Shown here: positions 8,120 to 16,508 of the stretch, in pieces
How positions within the stretch are numbered: position 1 is the first letter of the stretch
Layout of the letters: each line of letters opens with the position of its first letter
Assembly: GCA_022340905.1 (NCBI GenBank)
Contig: JAJDNB010000140.1
Span: 1 to 34,848 of the forward strand
Reading direction: 5' to 3'
Length of the DNA: 34,848 nt
Origin: Deltaproteobacteria bacterium
GTDB lineage: Bacteria; Desulfobacterota; Syntrophobacteria; BM002
The notes under the pieces: model-generated
Told to the model about the DNA's origin: nothing
Seen by the model: only the letters and a program-made list of their open reading frames with translations
Database searches by the model: none
Made by a program: the position numbers and the translations under genes

Positions 8120-9355
8120 TTATGGAGATATTTTGTTGCGGATGCGCTCCACTGCTTCCTCGGTTTTTTCCCTGCTACCGAAGGCACTCAGGCGGAAATA
8201 ACCTTCACCGGACGGTCCGAAACCTGAACCTGGAGTTCCCACGACATGCGCCTCTGCCAGCAAGAGATCAAAGAAGTCCCATGAACTCATGCCACCGGAA
8301 GTCTTCATCCATATATAGGGGGCATTTTTCCCGCCGAAGACAGTAAAACCAGCAGCACTAAGGGTCTGTCGAATTATTCGCGCGTTTTGCATATAGTAAT
8401 CAATGAGGGCACGGACTTGAGTTTTGCCTTCATCTGAATACACAGCAGCTGCAGCGACCTGGACGGGATAAGATACGCCGTTGAATTTGGTAGTGTGGCG
8501 ACGATTCCAGAGTTTGTTGAGACTAGCTGTCTCTCCCGATTTGGTACTGGCCAGCAAAGCTTTAGGAACTACCGTGTACGCACACCTAGTGCCAGTAAAC
8601 CCAGCTGTTTTTGAAAAGCTTCTAAACTCTATGGCGCACTCTTTGGCACCTTGAATTTCATATATAGAATGGGGGATTTCCTCCTCAGTGATATAGGCTT
8701 CATAGGCAGCATCGAAGAGGATTACCGCTTGGTTCTGGCGAGCGTAGTCAACCCATGTTTGCAGTACATGCCTGTGCGCTACCACACCAGTGGGGTTATT
8801 GGGAAAGCATAAATAAATGATGTCTACCTTATGGCTTGGCACCTCTGGCAAGAAGTCGTTCGCTTCGGTGCAGGGCATGTAGTAAAGTCCATGGTAACGC
8901 CCCTTTTCATCAGCCTTTCCTGTCCTACCTGCCATGACATTGGTGTCAACGTACACCGGATATGCTGGATCAGCCACAGCCACAACATTGTCCACCGCAA
9001 AGATTTCCTGAATGTTGCCGCTGTCACACTTGGAGCCATCGCTGACGAAGACCTCATCGGATTCAAGGGTAACACCTCTGACCTCGAAGTCATTGGCTAT
9101 TATGCGATCCAGGAGAAATTCATAGCCCTGCTCAGGGCCGTAGCCTTTGAAGCTCTCTGCTTGACCCATCTCATCCACCGCCTGGTGAAAAGACTTGATC
9201 ACTGCAGGTGGCAGCGGTTGAGTGACGTCACCGATACCTAATCGAATTATTTGAGCTTCCGGATTTGTCTTTGTAAATGCTTGAACTCGACGGGCTATTT
9301 CGGGAAAAAGGTAGCCAGCTCTCAACTTCAGATAGTGTTCATTTACCAGCGCCAT
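8120..9355 (-). CDS. dapL: LL-diaminopimelate aminotransferase
   Basis: Converts tetrahydrodipicolinate directly to LL-diaminopimelate using glutamate, a shortcut in lysine and peptidoglycan precursor synthesis found in Desulfobacterota, Chlamydiae, plants and others. The 411-residue length and N-terminus ([20 protein letters not shown]) are typical. Family marks are [35 protein letters not shown], the DAAYEAYI loop and the PLP lysine K249 in [21 protein letters not shown] lies about 7 bases before the ATG. It stands alone, divergent from parA across about 700 bp, with repeat-rich DNA on both sides. Confidence 0.96.
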   Translation of the reverse strand: MALVNEHYLKLRAGYLFPEIARRVQAFTKTNPEAQIIRLGIGDVTQPLPPAVIKSFHQAVDEMGQAESFKGYGPEQGYEFLLDRIIANDFEVRGVTLESDEVFVSDGSKCDSGNIQEIFAVDNVVAVADPAYPVYVDTNVMAGRTGKADEKGRYHGLYYMPCTEANDFLPEVPSHKVDIIYLCFPNNPTGVVAHRHVLQTWVDYARQNQAVILFDAAYEAYITEEEIPHSIYEIQGAKECAIEFRSFSKTAGFTGTRCAYTVVPKALLASTKSGETASLNKLWNRRHTTKFNGVSYPVQVAAAAVYSDEGKTQVRALIDYYMQNARIIRQTLSAAGFTVFGGKNAPYIWMKTSGGMSSWDFFDLLLAEAHVVGTPGSGFGPSGEGYFRLSAFGSREKTEEAVERIRNKISP

Positions 9356-9440
9356 ACCAGTGTCCTCCCCATATTGTCAGCAGCTTTGAGAACGTATTTC
9401 TTCCCCGCACAGCGGAGACTTCTATGGACTAAGTCAAATC

Positions 9441-9590
9441 GCAAAGAGCATAGCGCAGAGCGCATAGAGAAAATAAGCGTAAACGATAAATGGTAAACGG
9501 TGAAGGGATAGGAGCCAACACAGAGTCGGGTTATCGTGCACCGGTTACTGTTCACCAAACGCTTTGCGCTGTGCGCTTAGCGCCTTGCCT
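9441..9590. repeat. Composite AGCGCATAG / GGTAAACG word repeat, inverted
   Basis: The left half carries GCATAGCGCAGAGCGCATAG followed by GTAAACGATAAATGGTAAACGGTGAA. The right half carries the complementary words (GGTTACTGTTCACC, then GCTTTGCGCTGTGCGCTTAGCG). The arrangement is an imperfect hairpin of two nested words. A closely similar composite lies at 13219-13365. Confidence 0.65.
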
Positions 9591-9754
9591 ATCAAGGGCA
9601 AATCAAAGCCAGGTGTTTCGCTAAATAGCGAACTTTTGACAATCCTGGATTCCTCGCCCTTGTGAGGAAAGGTAATGATACAAAGTTTGATCTTATAAAG
9701 AAAGGGCAAATAAACATCAAGCCACCCCACCCGGGAGGCTTTTACAGCTGAACA

Positions 9755-9770
9755 TGTTTCACGTGAAACA
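9755..9770. promoter_or_regulatory. parS: parS centromere site 1
   Basis: TGTTTCACGTGAAACA is a perfect 16-bp palindrome matching the bacterial chromosomal parS consensus that ParB binds. It lies about 280 bp upstream of parA, so ParB loading here could also feed back on parA-parB expression. Confidence 0.95.
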
Positions 9771-10051
9771 ATGGGAGGATTGTTGGGAAAGAATGATCAA
9801 AAATTTAAACCTTAGCTTGGCCGCCTTAGGACATAAGAAACTGTTATTATTGGGCATTGTCGAATAAGGGTGTAAACTACTCTTGGGATTCCATTTCACT
9901 TTGAAAATTGAAATTGGTGTGCTATTGTGTGCCAGAATTGTTTGCCGCGGGCAGCGGGCACCTGGGAAATCGGGTAGAGTTCTTTCCGAAACATCTGAGC
10001 ATGGCTACTACCTCGGAATAAATGAGATTACTCTGAGATTAGGTAGGAGTT
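9771..10051. promoter_or_regulatory. parA upstream region with candidate promoter
   Basis: There is no credible gene here. TTGAAA (9901-9906) and TATTGT (9923-9928) are 16 bp apart and form a reasonable sigma-70-like promoter about 120 bp before parA. GTAGGAG precedes the parA ATG. The remainder is AT-rich and featureless to the eye. Confidence 0.4.
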
Positions 10052-10831
10052 ATGGGCAAAATCATTGCCATCGCTAATCAAAAGGGGGGAGTGGGAAAAA
10101 CCACCACTTCTGTAAATCTGGCGGCGTCTTTAGCTGTGGCTGAGAGGCACACCCTTCTTGTAGACTGTGATCCTCAAGGGAATGCCACCAGCGGCTTAGG
10201 TATCCAGCGAGATCACATCGAAAAAGACCTCTATCAGTTGCTCATTAATGAGACTCAGGCAGCTGAGACATTGTCTAACACAGCCCTGAAATACTTGCAG
10301 ATCATCCCTGCAACCAGAGAACTCATAGGTGCTGAGATTGAACTTCAGGTCCTGCAGGGAAGAGAAAAAATGCTGCAGCATTCCATCAGCAGCTTGGTCT
10401 CTCAATATGACTACATCATCATGGATTGCCCCCCATCTCTCGGCTTATTGACCGTAAATGCCCTTACGGCCGCGAGGACGGTGATAATTCCCTTGCAGTG
10501 CGAGTACTATGCGATGGAAGGGCTGAGCCAATTGCTCAGAACCATCCAGTTGGTGAAGAGAACGCTGAATCCTGGCTTAGGAGTTGAGGGTATTTTGCTT
10601 ACTATGTTCGACAGCCGTAACAATCTCTGTCATCAGGTAGCAAGCGAAGTGAGAACACACTTCAAGGGGCGAGTGTTTAAAACGGTGGTACCCCGCAATG
10701 TTCGCTTAAGTGAGAGCCCTAGTCACGGCAAGCCCGCTTTACTCTACGACGTGAATTCCACGGGAGCGAGAGCATATTTGGAACTCGCCAAAGAAGTAAT
10801 AAGGCGCGAGAGAAGCAACAACCATAGCTAG
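10052..10831 (+). CDS. parA: ParA/Soj chromosome-partitioning ATPase
   Basis: A 259-residue deviant Walker ATPase that works with ParB-parS to segregate the chromosome. The deviant P-loop is IANQKGGVGKTTTSVNLAA near the N-terminus. LLVDCDPQGNATSGLG follows, then the Walker B-like stretch YIIMDCPPSLGLLTVNAL, then VPRNVRLSESPSHGKPALLYD near the C-terminus. The short N-terminus without an extra HTH marks it as a chromosomal (Soj type Ib) protein and not a plasmid type Ia one. parB follows after 125 bp in the same direction, and a parS site lies upstream. Confidence 0.96.
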   Translation: MGKIIAIANQKGGVGKTTTSVNLAASLAVAERHTLLVDCDPQGNATSGLGIQRDHIEKDLYQLLINETQAAETLSNTALKYLQIIPATRELIGAEIELQVLQGREKMLQHSISSLVSQYDYIIMDCPPSLGLLTVNALTAARTVIIPLQCEYYAMEGLSQLLRTIQLVKRTLNPGLGVEGILLTMFDSRNNLCHQVASEVRTHFKGRVFKTVVPRNVRLSESPSHGKPALLYDVNSTGARAYLELAKEVIRRERSNNHS

Positions 10832-10956
10832 TCACCGTCTCGATCTCAACGAGCACTGAGAAATACCGGGGTCAAACTGCAGATTGCGAAGTCTTCTGGT
10901 TACTCTTTGGGCCAATCTGCGATCTAAAATCTCAAATATTACAGGTATGTGAATTT

Positions 10957-11835
10957 ATGGAGCGGAACACAAAGAAAAAGGGATTAGGTAGAGGTCTGGG
11001 GGCACTCATTCCTGACGCCGATATTCTGGCACAAACCAGCGACAAGTTCTTTTTCTGCGGCATTGAGGAAATCACCCCTAACCCCTACCAGCCAAGGCAG
11101 AACGTTCGGGACAAAGCCTTTGAGGAGCTGGTTGAGTCCGTGCGCGAAAGGGGGATACTCCAGCCGCTTCTGGTCCGGCGCCAGGACGAAGGTTACCAGC
11201 TCATTGCCGGTGAAAGGCGGTGGCGGGCGGCCCAGCTTGCCGGTCTTCAGAGAGTGCCGGTAATTGTCAAAGAAAGCGCTGAGCCAGAGTCCTTTGAGCT
11301 TGCCCTGATCGAGAACATCCAGAGAAAAGACCTAAATCCCATTGAGGAAGGAGAAGCTTACAATCGGCTTCAGCAGGAATTTAAGCTGAGTCAGGAGAAT
11401 ATTGCCAAGAAGATTGGCAAAGACCGCTCGACAGTGACCAACATGATTCGCCTCCTCAAGTTGCCGGAGAAGATTCGCGTCGACCTGGTAGATGGCCTTC
11501 TGAGCATGGGGCACGCTCGGGCACTGTTGTCTTTGTCTAGTTCAGATCTCCAGTTGCAGGCAAGGGATGCAATTTTAAAGAGAGGTCTTTCCGTCCGAGA
11601 GACAGAGAAACTCGTGAAAGACCTGCAGGCGAGGAAGAAAAAACCGAAAGCTGTTCCGCAGCTGGATAGCCATATGCGGGCAATTCTTGATCGTCTGATT
11701 CGTTACTTCGGCACCAAGGTGAGGATTTCTCGCCGCGGCGAAAGAGGTAGAATCGAGATCGATTTTTATTCTGATGATGATCTCCAACGCATTCTCGATC
11801 TCTTTTGGCAAGGGTCTTCAACTTCAAAGGGTTAG
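10957..11835 (+). CDS. parB: ParB/Spo0J chromosome-partitioning protein
   Basis: A 292-residue CTPase clamp that loads at parS and spreads. It starts with the basic GLGRGLGAL motif that stimulates ParA. Next come NPYQPRQ, the GERRWRAAQLAG CTP-binding stretch (residues about 90-100) and ENIQRKDLNPIEE. The HTH follows (NIAKKIGKDRSTVTNMIRLL, residues about 150-170), then GHARALLSL and a C-terminal dimerisation domain. It forms an operon with parA and is followed by a strong rho-independent terminator at 11857. Two matching parS sites occur in the window. Confidence 0.96.
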   Translation: MERNTKKKGLGRGLGALIPDADILAQTSDKFFFCGIEEITPNPYQPRQNVRDKAFEELVESVRERGILQPLLVRRQDEGYQLIAGERRWRAAQLAGLQRVPVIVKESAEPESFELALIENIQRKDLNPIEEGEAYNRLQQEFKLSQENIAKKIGKDRSTVTNMIRLLKLPEKIRVDLVDGLLSMGHARALLSLSSSDLQLQARDAILKRGLSVRETEKLVKDLQARKKKPKAVPQLDSHMRAILDRLIRYFGTKVRISRRGERGRIEIDFYSDDDLQRILDLFWQGSSTSKG

Positions 11836-11856
11836 TTTGTTAAGGCATCTCCGTTC

Positions 11857-11887
11857 TTGGCCAAATCAGCATTTGGCCAAAGTTTTT
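11857..11887 (+). terminator. Rho-independent terminator of parA-parB
   Basis: TTGGCCAAAT (11857-11866) pairs perfectly with ATTTGGCCAA (11871-11880) around a CAGC loop. AG and five T residues follow. It lies 22 bp past the parB stop codon. Confidence 0.8.
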
Positions 11888-11962
11888 CTCAAACCTTCGT
11901 TCGCCACATATCCGCTCCTTTAGTTTAGCCGTTCCAGTGTAAATATGAGATTTGTGATAAGA

Positions 11963-12013
11963 GATGTGTGATGTGAGATGCCAAGTACGAGTCTCTATCT
12001 CACATCCCACATC
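11963..12013. repeat. Hairpin of the GATGTGAGAT word family
   Basis: GATGTGTGATGTGAGAT (11963-11979) pairs with 11997-12013 with one mismatch and a 17-nt loop. The arms are degenerate repeats of a unit of about 8 bases, and looser copies extend to the left from about 11944. It lies between the parB terminator and the NYN nuclease gene. Confidence 0.75.
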
Positions 12014-12083
12014 CGCTTAGCACCTACCTTCTATTCAACATCGCATAACCCTCCCAGTGCTATGTGGTTGAAAGAGGTGCAAT

Positions 12084-12614
12084 TTGGCTGTGCATGTTGT
12101 CGTTGATGGATACAATGTAATTCGCCAGTCCACGTCGTTGCGGGAAGAGGAGAAACTGTCCTTAGAACATGGTAGGGAAGCATTAATTGAAAAGCTGCGA
12201 CAATACAAACGCATCAAGGGACATAGAATCACCGTTGTCTTCGACGGCGCTGAGAAGATAACTGTGGCTGAAGAAAAGACACAGCAAAAGGGCATCAAGA
12301 TCATTTACTCCAGGCAGGGCAGGACTGCAGACTCGGTAATTAGAAGAATCTGCCGGGATCAAGGCGAAAATGTTGTTGTAGTGACCGCGGATGGAGAGTT
12401 GGCAAGCTATGCTCAATCCCGTGGATCTGTAGTCATGACTTCAGAAGAATTTGAGACAATAGTGGATATGTCATTGTATGCCAATATGAAGGGCTTGGAG
12501 GACGAGGAGGAAGTGGAAGGATGGAGTCCCGCTAAGGGTACAAGCAAGAAGGGGCCGGCGAAAAAAAGATCCAAGAAGGAGAGAAAAAGACGGCGAAAGT
12601 TGAAAAAGCTCTGA
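12084..12614 (+). CDS. NYN/YacP-type (Rae1-like) RNase domain protein
   Basis: A 176-residue protein with a PIN-like NYN domain of the YacP type. Members such as Bacillus Rae1 cleave mRNA on the ribosome. Acidic active-site candidates are the Asp in VVVDGYNVIRQS, VVFDGAE, RTADSVIRRI and VVTADGELAS, spaced as in the family. The last 30 residues are strongly basic (KKGPAKKRSKKERKRRRK), which suggests RNA or ribosome contact. The start is a TTG at 12084 preceded by AGAGGTG; a GTG two codons later is an alternative. The gene stands alone between two word-repeat hairpins. Confidence 0.83.
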   Translation: MAVHVVVDGYNVIRQSTSLREEEKLSLEHGREALIEKLRQYKRIKGHRITVVFDGAEKITVAEEKTQQKGIKIIYSRQGRTADSVIRRICRDQGENVVVVTADGELASYAQSRGSVVMTSEEFETIVDMSLYANMKGLEDEEEVEGWSPAKGTSKKGPAKKRSKKERKRRRKLKKL

Positions 12615-12640
12615 GCCCCACTCACTCGTGGGATTGAATA

Positions 12641-12715
12641 ACCACAAAGTACACAAAGGTCACAAAGTTATAGGGGATGTATAAAATTCTTTGTGTTCTT
12701 TGTGATCTTTGTGGT
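12641..12715. repeat. Hairpin of the CACAAAG word family
   Basis: Three CACAAAG units (12643-12667) are followed after about 21 nt by three CTTTGTG units (12689-12715). The arms pair over about 27 bp with few mismatches. It lies directly upstream of the universal stress protein gene and is related in style to the CACGAAG words at 7715-8105. Confidence 0.78.
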
Positions 12716-12781
12716 GCAACTACTCGTCATGCAATACTGCTTGTTGTTGATTTTACAAATGACCAGAGGAGCAGGACAGAT

Positions 12782-13204
12782 ATGTACAAATCCATTCTGG
12801 TACCCCTTGATGGGTCTAAGCTTGCGGAAGCAATCCTTCCTGAAATAGAAAAAGTGGCATCCTGCATGCGCGCAAGGATCATACTGTTGCGGGTATGCCG
12901 TGCTCATGTCCTTCCAGGAAAGGATCCCACTGAAGCAGAAGTCGAGGTCGTAAGGAATGCTGAAAAGTACTTGGCAACCATGATTGCTGACCTCATTGCC
13001 AGAGGCTTTGACGCCGAGTTGCACGTACGTTACGGCGATGTGGCCGAAGAGATTTTGAGTCACAGCAAGCGTAATGAGATTGATCTGATCGCCATGTCTA
13101 CCCACGGGAGGAGTGGCCTCGGTCGGTGGTTATTGGGGAGTGTGGCAGAAAAGATCGTCCGTCACAGTGAAAAACCAGTGTTGCTGCTCAGGCCGAAGGA
13201 ATAG
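12782..13204 (+). CDS. Universal stress protein (UspA family)
   Basis: A 140-residue single-domain UspA protein. It begins MYKSILVPLDGSKLAEAIL and ends with the nucleotide-binding signature STHGRSGLGRWLLGSVAEKI and SEKPVLLLRP. The G-x2-G-x9-G-(S/T) pattern predicts ATP binding. The start at 12782 has AGGAGCAGGACAG just upstream. A longer frame running back to 12677 passes through the repeat hairpin and is not coding. It is a lone gene, probably induced under stress or growth arrest. The partner process is not evident. Confidence 0.92.
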   Translation: MYKSILVPLDGSKLAEAILPEIEKVASCMRARIILLRVCRAHVLPGKDPTEAEVEVVRNAEKYLATMIADLIARGFDAELHVRYGDVAEEILSHSKRNEIDLIAMSTHGRSGLGRWLLGSVAEKIVRHSEKPVLLLRPKE

Positions 13205-13218
13205 GGGAACAAGCTAAT

Positions 13219-13365
13219 GAGCGCATAGCGCAAAGCGTTTGGTAAACAGTAAGCGGTGAACGGTAAACTGATCATATGCGGGTTGTAATCCGTTCAGCGT
13301 TTACCATTTACCGTTTACGCTTATTTTCCCTATGCGCCATGCTCTATGCGCTATGCGCTATGCGA
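13219..13365. repeat. Composite inverted word repeat (GCGCATAG outside, GGTAAACG inside)
   Basis: The outer arms are GAGCGCATAGCGCAAAGCG on the left and multiple CTATGCG units on the right. The inner arms are GGTAAACAGTAAGCGGTGAA on the left and ACCATTTACCGTTTACGC on the right. This is the same two-word composite as at 9441-9590. It lies between convergent genes (usp and plsY), so it could serve as a bidirectional terminator. Confidence 0.72.
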
Positions 13366-13380
13366 CTGGCTAGACCCCGT

Positions 13381-13983
13381 CTATATCTTTCTTTCGTTTC
13401 CTTGCAGTAGGGCACGGATGTTACCGCGATGGCGAATAAAAACAAGGAGGGCAAACACAGAGGCGAGGCCCAGATAGACAATATTATACTCTGTAAGGGC
13501 AGCCCAGACCGGCAAGGTTAGGAGGGCGCTAAGGGAGCCCAGAGATACGTATCGCCAAATCCAGGTGACAAGAAAAAAGATGACAAATGACGCCAGGGCT
13601 GCCTTGGGAATGAGAACGAGGGAGATGCCAAAGGCGGTAGCCACCCCCTTGCCACCACTGAATCGGAGAAACACTGAGGCAAGGTGACCCAGAAGGGCAG
13701 CCAGGGCCACCAATGCAACAATGAGTAAATCTCTCTCCGTACCGCTTGACCAAATATTCAGCGCCACAATAACCGGTAAAGCACCTTTGGCCATATCCAT
13801 AAGGAGCACCAGGAGTCCCCAACTCAATCCAAGGCTTCGGGCAACATTAGTGGCACCGATGTTCTTGCTGCCAACTGTGCGCACATCTATATTGGCCACC
13901 CGGCGGCAGATCAAATAACCGCTGGGCAGTGACCCCATGAGGTAAGCGGCCATAAGGAAAACGGCTATGCCTAACAGTGCCAT
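13381..13983 (-). CDS. plsY: Glycerol-3-phosphate acyltransferase PlsY
   Basis: An integral membrane enzyme that transfers an acyl group from acyl-phosphate to glycerol-3-phosphate, the first step of phospholipid synthesis. Conserved motifs: GSLPSGYLICRR with VGSKNIGATNVARSLG (first loop), then LAALLGHLASVFLRFSGGKGVATAFG (second), then VFIRHRGNIRALLQGNE at the C-terminus. Several hydrophobic helices alternate with these. From the chosen start it has 200 residues, the usual length. AGAGAGGGATGT precedes the ATG at 13983; an upstream ATG (14010) adds a non-family extension. It is a single gene. Confidence 0.94.
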   Translation of the reverse strand: MALLGIAVFLMAAYLMGSLPSGYLICRRVANIDVRTVGSKNIGATNVARSLGLSWGLLVLLMDMAKGALPVIVALNIWSSGTERDLLIVALVALAALLGHLASVFLRFSGGKGVATAFGISLVLIPKAALASFVIFFLVTWIWRYVSLGSLSALLTLPVWAALTEYNIVYLGLASVFALLVFIRHRGNIRALLQGNERKI

Positions 13984-14408
13984 ACATCCCTCTCTGGAGG
14001 TTAGATCCAATCAAGATTACAGGTGGTGGCTACTTCATGACAAGCAATTTTTATTCAACCTTCGAAACCTAGTCTTGAGAGTCAAGTTAGCCTTCCATGG
14101 CTCTACCGGCAGAAGAGGTTTCAGGTTTCAGTTTTTCATTTCTCTCCTGACACCTGAAACCCTGAGATTTGGTGTTTGGAATTTGATATTTTACAAGACT
14201 CCACCACTCCAGAAGACTGCCGAAAGAGGGAAAGAGCATTGAAGCGCCTTTAGGGGGGAGTCCTATCCTAAATCTCGGAGATGCTTATGAAGCGTGATTT
14301 TTCTTGCTCTGCTAACTGGCGCATTGTAGTATGTCCAAGGTTAACGCTGGCTCCGCGACTCTAAAACAAAAGAGGAACAGTGCGGTCCATTGAGTAAGAG
14401 TTGATCTT
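13984..14408. other. Intergenic region between plsY and the DUF3842 gene
   Basis: Divergent intergenic DNA with no supported gene. It holds the hairpin at 14117-14161 and, beside it, a stretch of TTTGG-type word (14167-14195, GATTTGGTGTTTGGAATTTG). The rest (14200-14408) has no visible structure and presumably contains the promoter for the gene at 14409. Confidence 0.5.
14117..14161. repeat. Hairpin of the GTTTCAGGTGTCAGG word family, copy 2
   Basis: GGTTTCAGGTTTCAG (14117-14131) pairs with CTGACACCTGAAACC (14147-14161) with one mismatch and a 15-nt loop. It is the same family as 7346-7401, about 6.8 kb away. Confidence 0.78.
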
Positions 14409-14843
14409 ATGAAGGTTTGCGTTATTGATGGTATGGGTGGAGGCATTGGCAATGCTCTCATCAAGAAGATCAGGGCAGCATTTCAGGAAGAGGTTGAGAT
14501 CATTGCTCTAGGCACCAACGCCATTGCCACGGCGCAGATGATGAAAGCCGGGGCTAACAAGGGTGCCAGTGGGGAAAATGCAGTAATTGTGACCGTACGC
14601 AATGTTGACGTTATTGTTGGTTCCATATCCATATTGCTTGCAAATTCGATGATGGGGGAAATGACAGCTGGGATGGCTGCAGCAGTGGCCAACAGTCCCG
14701 CGCTCAAACTTATTTTGCCTCTCACTCAGGAAGCAGTGGAAGTAATAGGGGTATCTCCTGAGCCCCTGCCCCACCTTGTAGATCACCTCGTAGAAAAGAG
14801 GCTGCGTTCTCTAGTGGAAACCAGTCTTAAAAGCAACAAGTGA
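14409..14843 (+). CDS. DUF3842 family protein
   Basis: A 144-residue protein with a Rossmann-like opening, MKVCVIDGMGGGIGNALIKK, whose glycine-rich turn suggests nucleotide binding. ALGTNAIATAQMMKAGANKGASGENA and the hydrophobic stretch DVIVGSISILLANSMMGEMT follow. This matches the conserved but uncharacterised DUF3842 family, found mostly in anaerobic bacteria. There is no signal peptide. It lies about 150 bp upstream of birA in the same direction, with a parS site between, and a functional link to either is not evident. Confidence 0.8.
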   Translation: MKVCVIDGMGGGIGNALIKKIRAAFQEEVEIIALGTNAIATAQMMKAGANKGASGENAVIVTVRNVDVIVGSISILLANSMMGEMTAGMAAAVANSPALKLILPLTQEAVEVIGVSPEPLPHLVDHLVEKRLRSLVETSLKSNK

Positions 14844-14974
14844 ACTTGCCCTCCACATAGTTATCTTGTTCTTCAGCTCCTCACTGGAGGTTAAGTTACA
14901 CCACCCAGAGCACCAAAGGAACCAAAGAACTAAGATCGCAACCACCTAGGCGATTCCTATTTGCAAAACAAAAA

Positions 14975-14990
14975 TGTTTCACGTGGAACA
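14975..14990. promoter_or_regulatory. parS: parS centromere site 2, overlapping a potential birA start
   Basis: TGTTTCACGTGGAACA on the plus strand reads TGTTCCACGTGAAACA on the minus strand and fits the parS consensus TGTTNCACGTGAAACA. It begins one base after the A of an ATG that opens the longer birA frame (hence the MFHVEHP N-terminus in that reading). It is 5.2 kb from site 1. Confidence 0.92.
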
Positions 14991-14994
14991 TCCC

Positions 14995-15801
14995 ATGGAA
15001 GCAAACAAAACCATTTTTTTAGAACAAATCGAAGATGGACTCGCCACCAAGTGGCTGGGAAGGACCATTCATTTCTACGACAAAGTTGAGTCAACTAATC
15101 TGCTCGCTGCAGAACTGGCGCAAGAGGATGCTCCTGAAGGAGTTGTGGTTCTAGCAGATCAGCAGCTCAGCGGCCGTGGTCGTGGCAGCAGATCCTGGCA
15201 CTCACCCGCAGGAGTCGGAATTTACTGTTCAGTTATCTTGCGGCCGCAAGTGGAGCCTGAAAAAGGGCAGCTCATAACCCTGATGGCGGGCGTCTCCATA
15301 GCGAGAGCCATAGAGCGGCAGAGTGGGCTTTCCCCCAGAGTAAAGTGGCCCAATGACGTTCTCATTAACGACAAAAAGGTGGCCGGGATCCTTTTGGAAG
15401 CCAGGGTGAGTGGAGCACGGATAGGTTATGCAGTTATAGGATTTGGTATCAATGTCAACAATGGTCGAGGAGATCTCCCCGAAGATATAAGGGTTAACGC
15501 CAGCTCTCTCCGAATGGAGCTTAAAAAAACGGTGGATCGTGGTCCATTGGTTATTAAGATTTTCTCGGAACTTGAAGAGCTCTACCATAACTTTCAGTGC
15601 GGGGATCTTTCGGTGATACTCGAGCAATGGCGCCATTACTCATCCACCTTGGGGCAAAGGGTACGTATTTGGCGAAAAGATAAAGCCACAGAGGGACTTG
15701 CTGTTGATCTCACTGAAAACGGTGGTCTCCTTGTGAGATTGGCAGAGGGGAAACAAATAGTTTTTCACGCTGGAGACATAGAGCATTTGAAAATTCTATA
15801 A
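14995..15801 (+). CDS. birA: Biotin--[acetyl-CoA-carboxylase] ligase, catalytic domain only
   Basis: Activates biotin to biotinyl-AMP and attaches it to the biotin carrier of acyl-CoA carboxylases. Residues about 25-110 hold HFYDKVESTNLLA, the GRGRGSRSWHSPAG biotinyl-AMP loop, then KWPNDVLINDKKVAGILLEA and GFGINVNN. The small C-terminal domain follows (residues about 220-268). There is no N-terminal winged helix, so it is a monofunctional ligase and not a repressor. Two starts are possible. ATG 14974 would translate the parS site, giving MFHVEHP. ATG 14995 (MEANKT) excludes it and is preferred because the extension is explained by parS. Neither has a strong Shine-Dalgarno sequence. Confidence 0.92.
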   Translation: MEANKTIFLEQIEDGLATKWLGRTIHFYDKVESTNLLAAELAQEDAPEGVVVLADQQLSGRGRGSRSWHSPAGVGIYCSVILRPQVEPEKGQLITLMAGVSIARAIERQSGLSPRVKWPNDVLINDKKVAGILLEARVSGARIGYAVIGFGINVNNGRGDLPEDIRVNASSLRMELKKTVDRGPLVIKIFSELEELYHNFQCGDLSVILEQWRHYSSTLGQRVRIWRKDKATEGLAVDLTENGGLLVRLAEGKQIVFHAGDIEHLKIL

Positions 15802-16070
15802 GCAGTCACCTTTCAGCGATCGGCAGGTTGTTTGATCAAATGATACAATCAGGGTTTGCCTGGGTCAAGATGAAGACGAGCATATGAGTGGTGGACCCTG
15901 GTGGACATATACCGTGAGACTATTGTAGCAACGAGTCCCAAACGGCAGCCCTTTTGGGCCAGAATTGATAGATAGTGGTGTGGACGGGGAAGTTTGGTGA
16001 GGTGGTTGCTTGGAGAACAGAGAAAACAGATTGGAAGTAATTCTAGGTGGGCAAGTATAGTATTTGAGGT

Positions 16071-16433
16071 TTATTGACCACGGGCCTTTTCCAAGGCTTC
16101 CTGCTTTTTCTTGCAAGCGATACAGAGTGTAGTAACCGGTCGAGCCTTTAGTCTTTCCTCCCCTATATCGTCGCCACAGGACTCACAGATGCCAAAATCT
16201 CCAGAGTCAATGCGCTCCAAGGCACTTTTTATCTTTGATAGCAGCTTGCGCTCTCGATCCCGGATACGCAACATAAAGTTTCGGTCAGATTCGAGAGAAG
16301 CCCGATCGGTAGGGTCCGGAAAGTTCTCGTTTGTAGTAGTCATACCCGTGACGGTCTTTTCCGCTTCGGCTAGTATTTCTTCAAACCTTTCCTTCAAGAT
16401 CTCGCGGAAATATTCAAGTTTTTCCTTTTTCAT
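16071..16433 (-). CDS. dksA: DksA/TraR-type RNA polymerase-binding zinc-finger protein
   Basis: A 120-residue DksA-like factor predicted to bind in the RNA polymerase secondary channel and, with ppGpp, retune promoters. A long coiled-coil (residues about 1-75) carries DPTDRASLESDRNF at its tip (D40, D43, A45), analogous to the DxxDxA tip of DksA. The C4 zinc finger follows (C83, C86, C104, C107, in CESCGDDIGEERL and CIACKKK). The start at 16433 was chosen because GAGGAGAATTTTACC precedes it; the frame upstream of that is not family-like. It follows moaC on the same strand with a gap of about 75 bp, so the two may share a transcript. Confidence 0.92.
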   Translation of the reverse strand: MKKEKLEYFREILKERFEEILAEAEKTVTGMTTTNENFPDPTDRASLESDRNFMLRIRDRERKLLSKIKSALERIDSGDFGICESCGDDIGEERLKARPVTTLCIACKKKQEALEKARGQ

Positions 16434-16508
16434 GGTAAAATTCTCCTCTACCGACCTAGAAGAGAGATTTCTTAGCACAGGATCTTGCATAAGTAAAGGA
16501 TAAAATCT

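Noticed and set aside
9883..10077. Small ORF in front of parA.
   Set aside because: It overlaps the parA start in another frame, has no recognisable domain, and lies over the likely parA promoter.
12677..12781. Longer universal stress protein start at 12677.
   Set aside because: The extension is the translated right arm of the CACAAAG hairpin (cysteine-rich, unlike UspA). The ATG at 12782 has a good ribosome binding site and matches the family start.
15865..16116. ORF in the 269-bp gap between birA and the DksA-like gene.
   Set aside because: It overlaps the DksA end, has a proline-rich random-looking composition and no ribosome binding site. The gap shows no other structure.
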